Below, one piece after another: positions 11,453 through 22,459 of a stretch of 64,000 nucleotides of DNA (the stretch's first letter is position 1; the number at the start of each line of letters is the position of its first letter). Position numbers and translations under genes: made by a program. Below the pieces are notes generated by a model. The model was not told the DNA's origin and did not search any database. It saw only the letters and a list, made by a program, of their open reading frames with translations. This DNA comes from Diphasiastrum complanatum (lineage: Eukaryota; Streptophyta; Lycopodiopsida; Lycopodiales; Lycopodiaceae), in assembly GCA_029204225.1 (NCBI GenBank), contig CM055113.1, forward strand, positions 9,386,364-9,450,363. The letters are read 5' to 3'.

Positions 11453-12088
11453 ATTAAACATTTTTTTAAAGAATATGGCGGCACAATACTATGCTGAGCA
11501 TAAAGAAAAAAAAATTTAAAGTTTAAAAAATTACAAATATTACCTGGACAAGAAGTGGATTGTTGATAGCTATGCGCGAGATTATAGAAGGTTATCAAAT
11601 GAATGATTCTATCACTCTGATGACAACCTTGAACGCAAATTCGCAAATGAGGTGCCATGTCTTACTCTTGGGCTCTTTAAGTAAAAAAAAAATTGACCTT
11701 CAAACTTTAATGGGCCCCCATTTTACTTCGCGACCAACTTTTTTTTTCACGACCAACTTGTTCGACGACCAACTACTCGAACGAACCCGTGTCAAGTATA
11801 TCAACCCTAACCCTACGACTAGAAGGAAGACCTAATCCTAACCTTTTAACATAAGAGCAATCTTTTGCAGTTGGAAATTATCTTTGTTATTGTTGATTTT
11901 ATGTTAAATGCGCTCTTTGCAAATTTCAGTGTGTAGTTCTATTGATGTTGGCATAGTCTATTTAACTTTTTCTATGACTAGCATAACATAATGTAAAATT
12001 TTTGTTTGTTGTGTTATTTTTACTTTTATATTTTTATTTTTGTTTATGCTTGTCATAGGACTAGAGTCAAAAATTTTAAATTTTTGCA

Positions 12089-14883
12089 ATGGCAAGTAGT
12101 TCTTCTTCTTTTATTTCTATAGTTGTGACTCAGTAAGTAGCCACATCTGAGTCATCCTCCTCTGATATTCCTAATGAAAGTTACTATTATGAAGTCACTC
12201 CTTCAGGTTCTCATCCTAATACCCTTTGTGTTTCTCCGTCAACATCATTTGAAATTTTTCATTGAACTACTTTTCAAGAAATGACACATTTGACACAACT
12301 TGTTACAAATTTGGATTCTTCGTCTTCAGATTCAGATGTTAGAGAAACAACATTGCAAGATCGTTTTGACGAATTAGAAGAGTTAGTCAGTGATGATTCA
12401 CAGGATTCAATTCACTCAGTCACGGATTCAAGTAAAACTACAGATCCCCGTCAATCAATTCATGTTCAACATGCAAGTTTTTCACGTATTTGAAGGAGGT
12501 CTACTTCTCAAATCCAGAATCCGGTCAAATCCAAAAGAGCTATATTTGTTGGGAATCTTTATTCTTCTGACACTGTTGAACTAGCAGAGGCAAATCAACA
12601 ACAACCTGATGTTCAGGTAGATATTCCCACACCTTCTGAACCTGATCAATTTACAAATATAATTTCAAAAGAAAGAAAAGATATAAGAGAGACTTGAAAT
12701 CTTCACCTATTTTGATAAAACGTAAAAAACAATTGATTACAATAGAGGAGATTCGAAAGATATGATGCATTATTTGTTGTTCATCCTGTTGCTTATAGAA
12801 ATTAAACAACAAAGAGATCGAGAAGTTGAGATCCGATTTTTTTTGTGAAGTAAAGATGAAAAAAATTACTATTTTGTGCCACATTGAGACCCGACAAAAA
12901 CTCGTATGCATATGTTTTAAATGCAACAGAGGCTTTTCGAAAAGCCTACAAAGTTGTTCATGCAATGGGAAATTCACGCTTTTAAAGAATGCACACACGA
13001 CTTCAAAAAGATCCAACATTGCGAGGATCACTGCAGGGTAGAACTATGTCTCTGGATGCTTTGAATGCTATGACTTGGCTAAAGCATTTTGTGGATGTGC
13101 ATGGAGAAAAATGACCAAATTCATTGATAAGTTTACAAAATTGGAGATATTTTTTATGTACAAGGAGTTTGCTAAGACAAAAAAAATGTTGCCTATTTAA
13201 GTTACTCGTATTTCCTTAGGATTTGGAAGAGAGACTTTGGTTTGGTGAAGAATCCTTAAAAAATATCGAATGACAGTTTGTTTGACATGCGAGTTGTTAA
13301 AATCTGCCAAACAACTAGCAAAGACCAATGATGAGAAAGGTAAAAATTAATTAACTTTCAGTACTTTAAAAATTTTATTTTTCTGTTAATTTTTTGGTTT
13401 TCAAATTATTAATGTTATGATATTATCATAATTTTATTGAATATTTTAATTGTTACATTTTGTACTGGATGCTGTAAAAACGCTTCAAATACACAGAGAT
13501 CAACAAACAATGGAAAGACAAAAAATAACGAAACATAAAAAAAAATGCCTAAAATTTTCACAAAAATATCTGGGCCTTGTCATCGATGGCATGGATCAGA
13601 AGAAAATGATGTTACCTCATTTCGTTAGACTGCCAAAAAATTTGAACGAGGCAGATTTTATTCAGGTTCATCTCGTTGAAGCACTTGTGTTTAATGGCAC
13701 ATTGAAGTCGAAAGTATTTTTTAATTATCCCAATGCTCGAAACGATCCAAATTTGACCATCACCATTGTGCAAAAGATAATTTGCAAATTTGGTGATAAT
13801 CTTCCAGAAATACTGTATTTGCAATTGGACAACACACTAGGGAAAATAAAACTCAAACTGTACTAGCTTGTCCATGTTAATAAAGAAAAAAAAAATTCAA
13901 AAAAATAAAAACAGGATTTTTGTTGATCAAATTGATCAGATGTTTAGTCATTTTTCCAAAAGACTAAGATGCAAGAAGGCAATTTTTTTACCAGTGCTTC
14001 AGAGCATTGTTGAAGAATCATACGTGCCAAAGCCAAATATTAAGGCATCCAATGAAACAAGTCGTTGTGTTGCTACCATTAATGATATTAGCTTTCAACA
14101 TCAGTTCAAAATCAAATGTAATAAAACTGGCATCACATTGCTGTGGGGCAAACAATTTTCAAGTTTAGTTTCATGGTTACCTGTTGAAGGAATACGGTTT
14201 TTGTTCGATATACAATCTGGTCAAATCAAGCTTGCTGCATCATCTCCCTTGAAGTCCATGCTAGAAGAACAAAAAACGCACAGAGAGCATCATGAGGTTG
14301 ACCCATTTGCCTCATTAATTTTTTTGGATTCAAGTATTCAAGCAGCTTATCAATTTTTTGATGAGTTTGATCAACATTGGTGGATGGACTTTTTCGAGGA
14401 ACCAAAAATTAGTTTGTTCAATCTTGAACACGCATCAACAACTGAAGAATTTCAATGGCCTCATAAATTAGGAACTTCAACTACCATTGTCACGAACCTT
14501 CAAATCTACCTTGAGATAATGATTTCTTGGAGCTTGTGCAAGGCGAGGAACGTGAAATTTATTTGGGCTCAAGGAAGAATAGGCAAAGTGTAAAAGTTGC
14601 AAAAATGAAATGGTGTGGTGATTTGAATGAAATCCAAATTGGAAGCCTTGTTGCACTTCTAGCTTCAGAAAACAATGAAGGACATCCATTTTGGATTGCC
14701 AAAGTACTTGGTTTCATTCAAAACAACAATCAGACAAAAGTATTATGTGTCCATTGGTTGCGCACCACTTCAACAAATGTTTTTTTGGGAAGGTACGATC
14801 TTGAAATGTCGCAAGTAGATCCAAAGGGCAAGAGAAAACGATTGCCAAAGAACCAACCGAGGATTGATGATTTGAATTTATAA
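12089..14883 (+). pseudogene. DUF7869-like, transposase-like gene relic
   Basis: The ATG at 12089 (MASSSSSF) opens a Ser/Asp-rich N-terminal part that stays in one frame to about 12698 despite four stops. A degraded middle keeps words such as AFRKAYKVVHAMG and MTWLKHFVDVHGEK (12930-13112). The core at 13450-13866 has VIDGMDQKKMMLPHF and LPEILYLQLDN, and 13930-13960 keeps DQIDQMFSHFSKRL. From memory these match the order DGMDQ, QLDN..RENK and GHTH..IDQ in plant and animal proteins annotated as DUF7869, an RNase-H-fold, transposase-like domain. The C-terminal part (14600-14800) has GHPFWIAKVLGF and VLCVHWLR, resembling the small BAH/chromo-like domain of these proteins. Frameshifts near 13860 and 14590 and many stops make it non-functional. 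Confidence 0.7.
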
Positions 14884-15119
14884 GATGTAGATGTTTTGGC
14901 TTTTAATTTTGAGTTAACAATGACCAATCATCTACGAAAGTCAACCGTCATCGTCTGTACATCTCTTCCATCGAACTAGATGCTTGGTAACTACACGATT
15001 TCACAATCATTTAGTTCTTGTATCCAAGATCTTTCCGGGTTCAAGCAGAGACACACCCGATGATTCATCCAACAGGTCCAATCGATCTCCAGATCTAAGA
15101 TGCTCTCCTTCACGTAGAC

Positions 15120-15830
15120 TCTTTCATGTTTGGATATTCGGACGGTGCAATTTATATGCACATACCAGACAAATTAAGAAAGAAACTCGATGAAAAGATA
15201 GAACAAGATTACGTTCGTCATATTATTGAGTCTACATACCCGAAATTGGCAGAATAAAAGTTGTTAGAGATGTCAAATTCGATGAGTCAAAGTACGTAGC
15301 TGACAGTGACTTAGTGAGTTATGAAATTCTCAAAAATTATTGTGAGTTACCAACGACAGAAGTAAAACAAGCAGATGATGAATGAGAGATTCAGTGGGAG
15401 TTCAAGATCGAGTACTTGATAGATTTGAATCACCAGTTCGAATTCTAGCAGATCATGTCAAACCCAAAAATGTGAATCGAATTCAAAACCTGTACAAACT
15501 GTGAGAAGATTTGATAGACAAAAAAAACCACCAGTAAGGTCTGATTAGGATGTTTCAACCAATATGGCCATCGAATTTTGTGGCTTCACAAACGAACTTC
15601 AAATATTTGAGAAAGCTATTGATGGACCAGATAAAGATCATTGGATTCAAGCAATGGAGGTCGAAATGTCATCCATGTATAAGAACAATGTATGGACACT
15701 TGCACCTATACCTGATGGAAGAAAACCAGTTAAATGCAAGTGGATCTACACACAAAGATCTGAACAAATCAACCTTAAAGATCAATCCCCCACTTGGAAG
15801 TCTCTCGATGATCTTTTCAGACTTGCATAA
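15120..15830 (+). pseudogene. Ty1/copia integrase-to-RT fragment
   Basis: Fragments in shifting frames read GYSDGAIYMHIPDK, VRDVKFDESKYVADSD and, in one 88-codon frame from 15564, DHWIQAMEVEMSSM, NNVWTLAPIPDGRKPV and KCKWIYTQ. The last words are the start of the copia reverse transcriptase. Similarity stops at about 15800-15830. The flanks have no matching LTR that I could see. Confidence 0.85.
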
Positions 15831-17439
15831 TGTCGGTCCCCATCCTGGAGACTCTAGACATTCTCACGTGCTATCCGTAGCATTTCCTGCATATCATGTA
15901 GGAAAACTGCTATTCTCTGAACTTTGAACGCCTGAGTCTCTACCGCAATGGGTGATATAGGTTAAAAACTATATGTAAGCACGCACAGGGCTATAACCGG
16001 TATCCAAATGCTTACTATAACTCAATCTCCATCAAGGATAACTTCCTCTCCGAGGAGATTGTTAAAAAGTTATGAATACATATCTTAACTGATCTTCTGA
16101 TCACCCAAGTATTCCTTTCTTTTAAACAATAAAGTATAACTAGAATCTGAACTATGATTTGTCAATCATAATTTATCAGATTCTCATCCTATACTCAATA
16201 AAAGAAGGCAACTACCAATGATTAGAAGAACTTTAAGTTCAAAGTCATCTCTAGTTTAGCAAATACGGCCACCAAAAGTGACCCGTGAACTTTGAATCGT
16301 GAATGTTCATAATGTCACTTTGGTAATCCGCAAAGCCAAAAAAGACACTCTATAACTTCTTGGTCTATACCCGAATAAACATAGTCGATTTGGTAAGGTG
16401 ATCAGTCGTACCAAAGTTCCACTAACCTGTTTATTCATCCGGGGTATGAATACTATTCTCTCCTGTGGATTAGGTATTTCCTAAAATCTGAGTTATGATG
16501 CACCAATCCCAACTCTCCAGATTTTCGAGACCATAAAAGTGTATTACAATTCTTAAAAGACACATGAGCTGTTCACAAAGTCCTTTCCATCTGGAAAGTT
16601 TTGGACTTTTACAACTCACACATGGTGCCGATATAAGGATTGTAATATAAAAAAACGCCCTTACTTTAAACATGGCACAAAGTGTCATTCCAAAGCAAGC
16701 TTAAGTAGCTTTGGCCAACGATTTATCCAGTCATGAACAACTTCAGGGCTTTCAATCGCCGGAATAAATTTCTGGTTGTTAGCCCAAGTTGTAAATCACA
16801 ATGGCTAATTGTTGAATAGATTTTGCATTAAGTTTTTTTTTTTTTTTCCAGTTTATTGCCTAAATGAAATTCCCACACACAATGGTCAAAACTTTGCAAC
16901 CATGTGTTTAATATTTTAAAGGGTCAACACAGTCGAGTGATGCCGAGCGAATTTTCATTTGCCACCCCTTACAAGAATTTCATTTCCACCATTTGCAAAA
17001 AAATCGAAAAATTTTACGTTCGGTTGAACTCATTACCGGTATAATTTTCTAATAGAGCAATGTCCAAAAAAGACGTAGTTTTTTTTAATGGACAATACCG
17101 TCCGTGTTTATAGAATGTATACCAATGATTATGCAAAATGGATCTGTGCAACAAATTTGGAAAAAAAAACCACTACACTCATCGAAATCCAATTCACATG
17201 AATTTTAAAGCCATTGATATTTCACAAGTGCCTTAACTGCATTCCATAAAAAACATAGTCTAAAATGACTATATATAGCCCATGGAATATCTAAAAGAAT
17301 GAAAAACAAAAAACCTCACCAGGCCCCTACCGGCCCTGGCCCTCCTCCCCTTTACCCCTACCAACCAACATGGATACAAACTTTAGGTTTAATAATTGTA
17401 AACTTTAAGCTCACAGGGACACCTACATCCCCCTCTCTT
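15831..17439. other. Unassigned AT-rich DNA
   Basis: No protein or RNA gene recognised; only short, unconvincing ORFs. A poly-T run lies near 16830. A TATA-like ACTATATATAGCC at 17268-17280 is followed by a pyrimidine/C-rich stretch (17310-17440) that could be a dead promoter. Confidence 0.5.
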
Positions 17440-17635
17440 CCTTTCAACTATTCTCCCCTCCTCGGGCACCTTCCCATGGCCTGATCGCGCGATACACGGG
17501 ATTCCAAAAACTCCCGAACAGAGAGCTACCAGAGTATCCGCCTTTCAACTATTCTCCCCTGGCACCTTCCCACGGCCTGATCGCGCGATACACGGGAATC
17601 CAAAACTCCCGAACAGAGAGCTACCAGGGTATCCG
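17440..17635. repeat. Tandem duplication of a ~98 bp unit
   Basis: 17440-17540 and 17541-17635 are direct copies, starting CCTTTCAACTATTCTCCCCT and ending in GTATCCG. Both contain CTGATCGCGCGATACACGGG and differ by small indels. The second copy runs straight into a GC then GA microsatellite. Confidence 0.92.
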
Positions 17636-17641
17636 CGCGCG

Positions 17642-17711
<70 letters not shown>
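17634..17711. repeat. (GC)n followed by (GA)n microsatellite
   Basis: About 24 bases of alternating GC (17634-17657), then about 55 bases of GA. Alternating GC of this length is uncommon in an AT-rich plant genome and can adopt non-B structure. Confidence 0.95.
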
Positions 17712-17713
<2 letters not shown>

Positions 17714-18286
17714 TGAGCGCCCATCCATGTTTTGCATTTGCAGGTATCAGGGTTTGGAAGAGGGCGTATTTCCAGTGGCTCCTAGCTTTTTGTTTTTCAC
17801 ATTTCTTTATCAACAGTTCTTTAGCTTTTATCACGCAGAAAGTAAAAAACACTACCCATCTGCTGTTCTTTGCAGATTATCACTGCCTTTGCAATGATTT
17901 ACAGCTAGCTTTACATGTATTACTTGTTTCCAGCAAAAGCAATGGTTTTAATACAAGATTTTGCAGGGTTTTGCTTCACTGTGCATGAAAAACAACAGTT
18001 ACGCTGCCAAAAATTTCCAGAAACCCTTGTTTTTGCAGGCATTAACAACTACTTTCCAAAATACTCATTTAATCTGGACCCAACCATCCTCAAGAATAGC
18101 TTTACAGCACTTAACACTTCAAATAAGGAAATCCACGGGAAGAATAATCCGCAGTTTCACCACTTCATTGCATACTCCATTGAATTTTCGAAAAAGTGTC
18201 GAGATTCCATATCACACAACGGAAAAATTCTCACAATTCGAGATTTCTTCATGAACACAAATCAAAGGCAAAACGGGCTTAGAATT
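17712..18286. other. Unassigned stretch beside a copia primer site
   Basis: Overlapping plus-strand ORFs exist but show no family features, and the longest runs into the antisense of a primer-binding site. It may be the degraded leader/gag of the minus-strand copia element whose LTR is at 18301-18796. No recognisable gag motif is present. Confidence 0.4.
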
Positions 18287-18796
18287 GGCTCTGATACCAA
18301 TATAAAGTCCTCAATCCAAGGATCCTATTCTAAGCATGCCAATCACAAGCAACACAAGGGAACCTGATGGTGGACAAACCAACCCAACCAAACCTAGATC
18401 GAACGGATCTAGCCCCCAAGCTATGGATCAATCACTCAGAGAGAAATGAGGCATCACACCAGCAGCATCCTGCCACTAGTCATGCTATCAAGCATACATT
18501 AGTGAGAGCCCAATAGGTATACTTATATCTTCCAAGGCCCATGCACCACTAGTAGTGCACTATGACACCTTACTGGACACCTCTGCAGTCTATCTAGGCC
18601 ACGTCATCCAGTTTTCCAATGACTCACTGATAGACCCATACCAATCCACCATCAAGTGTTTAGGCCTACAACCATTAATTATGACCATGTACACATAAGG
18701 GCCCCAATTTCCTTATAGTCACAATTAACTTACAGGTTGTCAATCTACCGGTCCCTAGCATAGACACGCTACCCGAGACCAGTCATGGGCATGACA
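18287..18796 (-). mobile_element. Putative copia 5' LTR with tRNA-iMet primer site
   Basis: GGCTCTGATACCAA at 18287-18300 is the reverse complement of TTGGTATCAGAGCC, the classic Ty1/copia primer-binding site. On the minus strand the LTR would run from TGTCATGCCC at 18796 to the primer site. It contains a TATA-like AGATATAAGTATACC about 250 bases in (near 18515-18530). The expected terminal CA is not present (TATA instead), so the 3' edge is mutated or misplaced. Bases 18531-18796 recur at 502-768. Confidence 0.6.
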
Positions 18797-19505
18797 GGAT
18801 CATATCACCCATTATACTTTGGTATCTGTAACCGAGGTGATCTTCTAACAATAACTAGTGGAACGTCCATCGGACCTCCATCAGCTATATTTGCAAATCA
18901 CTTCAATTAGACAATGAGATTGGATCTAGATTTTTCAATCAATTCCTGTCTTAGATCAGATCTGTAAAAATGCTATCACTTGACAATAATTAGATTTCTA
19001 ATTTCTAGAAAAAGATCTTAATCAAAAGATCGCGACACTTTTAAGAATAAAGATTTCTCAGATTCAATATCAAAATGTAATAGAATGTTCCAAAAATTTG
19101 ACAGTGGCTAGATCTAGTAGATCAGAACTCAAAAATAGGACTGGCGAAGGTTGACTCGACGAAGGTTCCTCACTACTATTTTGATAAAAATCACTAATTT
19201 GGTTGTTTCTAATAAATCTGTTAACATTCACTTTCGTTTGATGGACACTGGATAAATCTGACATAGATAAAACTAGAGTAGAACTGGTGAAGGTTCTTTT
19301 TGATGAATAATAATGTTTTTACAGCTTGATGAGGATTAAAATAGACTTTTTGGATGATCCTGGTAGATTTAACCTTTTTCTAACTCAAAAATGATAAAAT
19401 CCTATATTTAGAATCCTCAGAAAAGTCGACGAAGGTTCTTGTAAAGGTTCAAGAGTAATACTGTTTTTTTTGCAAAAAAAATTTTTTTGACAAAAATAGA
19501 TCAAT
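18797..19505. other. Unassigned AT-rich DNA with repeated CGAAGGTTC words
   Basis: No gene recognised. GACGAAGGTTC-like words occur near 19145, 19158, 19278, 19430 and 19448, including GTCGACGAAGGTTC. It directly precedes a copia RT fragment. Confidence 0.4.
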
Positions 19506-20110
19506 ATGACAACTGGTCTCATTCTAAACTCGGCAGACTCAAATGTTTATTTTAAGTCTGTATCGGATTCTTTCATAATCATCACTCTTTATGTTGATGA
19601 CACGTTACTGTTTAGTAACAGTTTAAATTTGTTGAAGGATACCAAATGCTTGTTAGCACAAGAATACAAGATGACAGATATGGGTCCTGCTCACTACTGT
19701 CTTGGAATTTAGATTTTTCGAATTCGACCCAGCAAACAGATTTTCATCAGCCAGTAGAGATACCTCACCAATGTGTTGAAGAAATATGGAATGACCGAGT
19801 GCAAACCGAGCCACTTTCCACTCGACCCTAATTTGAAACTGTCAAAGGAGCAATGTTCAAAATTCGAGTCAGAGAAGGAGGAAATGAAGTAGTATCCATT
19901 TCACTCCATAATCTGTTTATTGATGTATGCTATGCTCTGCACTCGACTCGACCTTGCTTACTCAATCAGCTCTCTCGGCCAATTTCTTTCAAATCCAGGT
20001 CCACTCCATTGGAAGGCTCTCATGAAAGTCATGAAGTATGTCCAAGCTACAAAACACCTCAGTATTTGCTATGGAGGCAGCTAATCTGCCAACATTCCAG
20101 AGAGCTACAC
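19506..20110 (+). pseudogene. Ty1/copia reverse transcriptase fragment
   Basis: Reads ITLYVDDTLLFSNSLN (copia catalytic YVDD box), AQEYKMTDMGPAHYCLGI, then after a stop and frameshifts LKKYGMTECKPSHFPLD, MYAMLCTRLDLAY and LSNPGPLHWKALMKVMKYVQ. It is homologous to the fragment at 47717-48375. Neither end of the element is present. Non-functional. Confidence 0.93.
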
Positions 20111-20905
20111 AACACACTAAGATATTGCTTCAACCTGTAAAACCACATGTAAACCACACTTCTAAAAGTCTATAGACTCCCTCAAGTGATAAATACAAGC
20201 TTTAGAGTGAATGTATAAGCACACTTAGTGAATCACAAGACTAGCTTCACTAGCTTGTCAAATCTTGATGTTTAGATGTAGATCTAAGATCACTTCACAT
20301 GATAATGTTCCTCAACCTATTAAGAATCTGAAAACACATTTGCATAATGGCTAAAACCTTCCAGCAAATGCTCCAATCAAATTACATAAGGAGAGTTACT
20401 TACATGCTCAACAAAGTACACCAAAATTTATGCCAAAATTGATGACAATCTCTACAATATGCTCTTCACAATGGAGCTTACAATACGTTCACCCAAAAAG
20501 GGGATCTTTCATCAAAATGAGAGCTTTGCTAAGCCTTTAGGAGAATTACAAACTCACTCAAAAGATCATTTGTCATCTACTTAAGAAGAAGGTTCATCCA
20601 CTTAAAGAGAGTGTTCATCCAAAAAATGGAGATTGTCAACAATAGAATCAAAAAACCATTGTGAGTATTGAATATGCACAAGCCTCACAATCACCAAATG
20701 ATTAGATGTGATGATCTGATCCAAAATAGCTTCTTCTTAGCCTCTGATCTTCAATAGACCTGAGGTATGATTTTCATCCACAAGTTCAACTCACAAAACA
20801 AAGGTTAGTAAGATTTGATCAACAATGCAATATATCACCATGCTAGAACTTGATCAAACATCCAAATATCACCATAAAGAAAACCTTATTAGAAATAGAT
20901 GCCAA
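20111..20905. other. Probable degraded copia internal region, no ORF
   Basis: This lies just inside the LTR and primer site of a minus-strand copia element (20906-21572), so by position it should be leader and gag. I see no gag motif or long ORF on either strand. Confidence 0.35.
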
Positions 20906-21572
20906 CCAACTCTGAAACCATGTGAAAAATTTAGATCCTAAGTGGATCTAAGATCCCAAATGATTTGGCTAAGATCTTTGCAGAACAAGCTACAAAAGCT
21001 AACAATGGCAAAGCATCCTAATGCTACCTTTGATGCACAAGAACTTGAAGCATTCAAAGAACAAAAGAAACTAAAGTAAGGTACTGTTGGCTGCCAAAAA
21101 TATCCGCATACAGGCCTTATTACAACAACTACCACTTTTGGAAAGCTCCTAAGATCATACACACAAGTTTGAACTCAATCACTACACATTGCCAACAATG
21201 GAAGGAGAAACCAATAGAAAAATCTTTCATTAAGCAAATGAATACAATGGATCTACTCCAACCTGTTTCTCCACAAAATTCAGCCTAATATAGGTGAGAG
21301 AGATGACTCTCTCTCCTCTCTCTAGAACTTAGGACCCAATTTTAGGGCACCACTAGCCTAAAATAGCCAATTTTGGCCTGCATGTCCAAATGACATGATT
21401 TTGGTGTCATTTTGAAGGTCTTGAAGTTTGAAACTTCTTCAATATGAAATATATACTAAAATAAAAGTATTTAGAAATGTTTCACATGTGTGAAAGGTTA
21501 GATCCAAAACTATGTGCCAAAATTACCAAATTTGGCCAAAAACTAGTCAAGGAAATGTTGACAATTTTCACA
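20906..21572 (-). mobile_element. Copia-type 5' LTR with degenerate primer site
   Basis: 20921-21572 begins TGTGAAAAAT and ends ATTTTCACA, a matching terminal inverted repeat for a 652-base LTR. Next to it 20906-20920 reads CCAACTCTGAAACCA, whose reverse complement TGGTTTCAGAGTTGG is a decayed TGGTATCAGAGCC primer site, so the element points leftwards. No partner LTR was found in the window. Confidence 0.65.
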
Positions 21573-22459
21573 GTTTCTAGGTCCGCCGTATGGGGACCAT
21601 ACTACCCAATGTAATTGCCAATGTTAGTAGATATTTTCATACAAAAAATCGGGCTAATATTGAAGCTTTCTTGTGCAAAATTGTAAAACCAACATGTAAA
21701 ACTCAACTATTAGAAAAAAAAAAAATTGACATAAAATTGCCTGGAGAATTGGGTCCCGGCCTGCTCTAAATATGGCTACAGAAAATTTTGTGGCCGTAGA
21801 AATGGCCTGTAAAAATGTTGCGCAACCTTTAAAATTTTCCAGTTGTAGAATTAAAAATAGCCGACAAAGCAGTGCTGAAATTTCAACATGTACTGAGTCA
21901 ATTTTAATTAATATATTATTGCACAATGTATTTTTCAGGGAAAACAGTTTGTTGAGGGAGCCCTAGTCATGAATGTTGGAAAAAGTCAGTTCGAAGCAAA
22001 AACCGAAAAAGACAGAATGTTGTAAAAAGTTGGGTCTAGCAAATATGAACATCCTAACAACAAAATTTGGGCAAATTTCGAGCACAAAGTGGAATGTGCA
22101 AGCCAACTTAGTAACCCAACAGAGCAAAAACCCAATGAATGGGCCAAGCAGTATACGCTACTTGGAAAACCAAGGAAAGGCAAATGGAGTGCTAAGGAAA
22201 TCGAGTCCATATACAAACATAGGGGTTGACAAAGGGTACCACCCAAAATTTGGATAATAATAGGAAAGTACCCTTGGAAGGTAAAAACCTATGTTGGGTA
22301 CACCACTAGCCTTTGACAAAATCGACCATCATGCTACTTTCAGGTGTTCCCAAGAGGAAGGCTTTAAATGCACCACTCTCCCACTCTCTCATGGAAGCCA
22401 CGGTGCACTTTCCGACAGGGTGTGGGCAATTGGCAAGAAAGGCGTGAAGTGAATGAAGG
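21573..22459. other. Unassigned AT-rich DNA
   Basis: No gene recognised. Small ORFs near 21973-22257 lack family features. Homology to gypsy element B begins at about 22460 within integrase, so its truncation point lies there. Confidence 0.45.

Noticed and set aside
10957-11501. CRISPR-like array
   Set aside because: The repeat unit is an 11-13 base palindrome, the intervening segments pair with each other as an inverted repeat, and the context is eukaryotic with no cas genes.
17915-18367. 150-codon plus-strand ORF
   Set aside because: No family features, and its end runs through the antisense of a copia primer-binding site and LTR edge.
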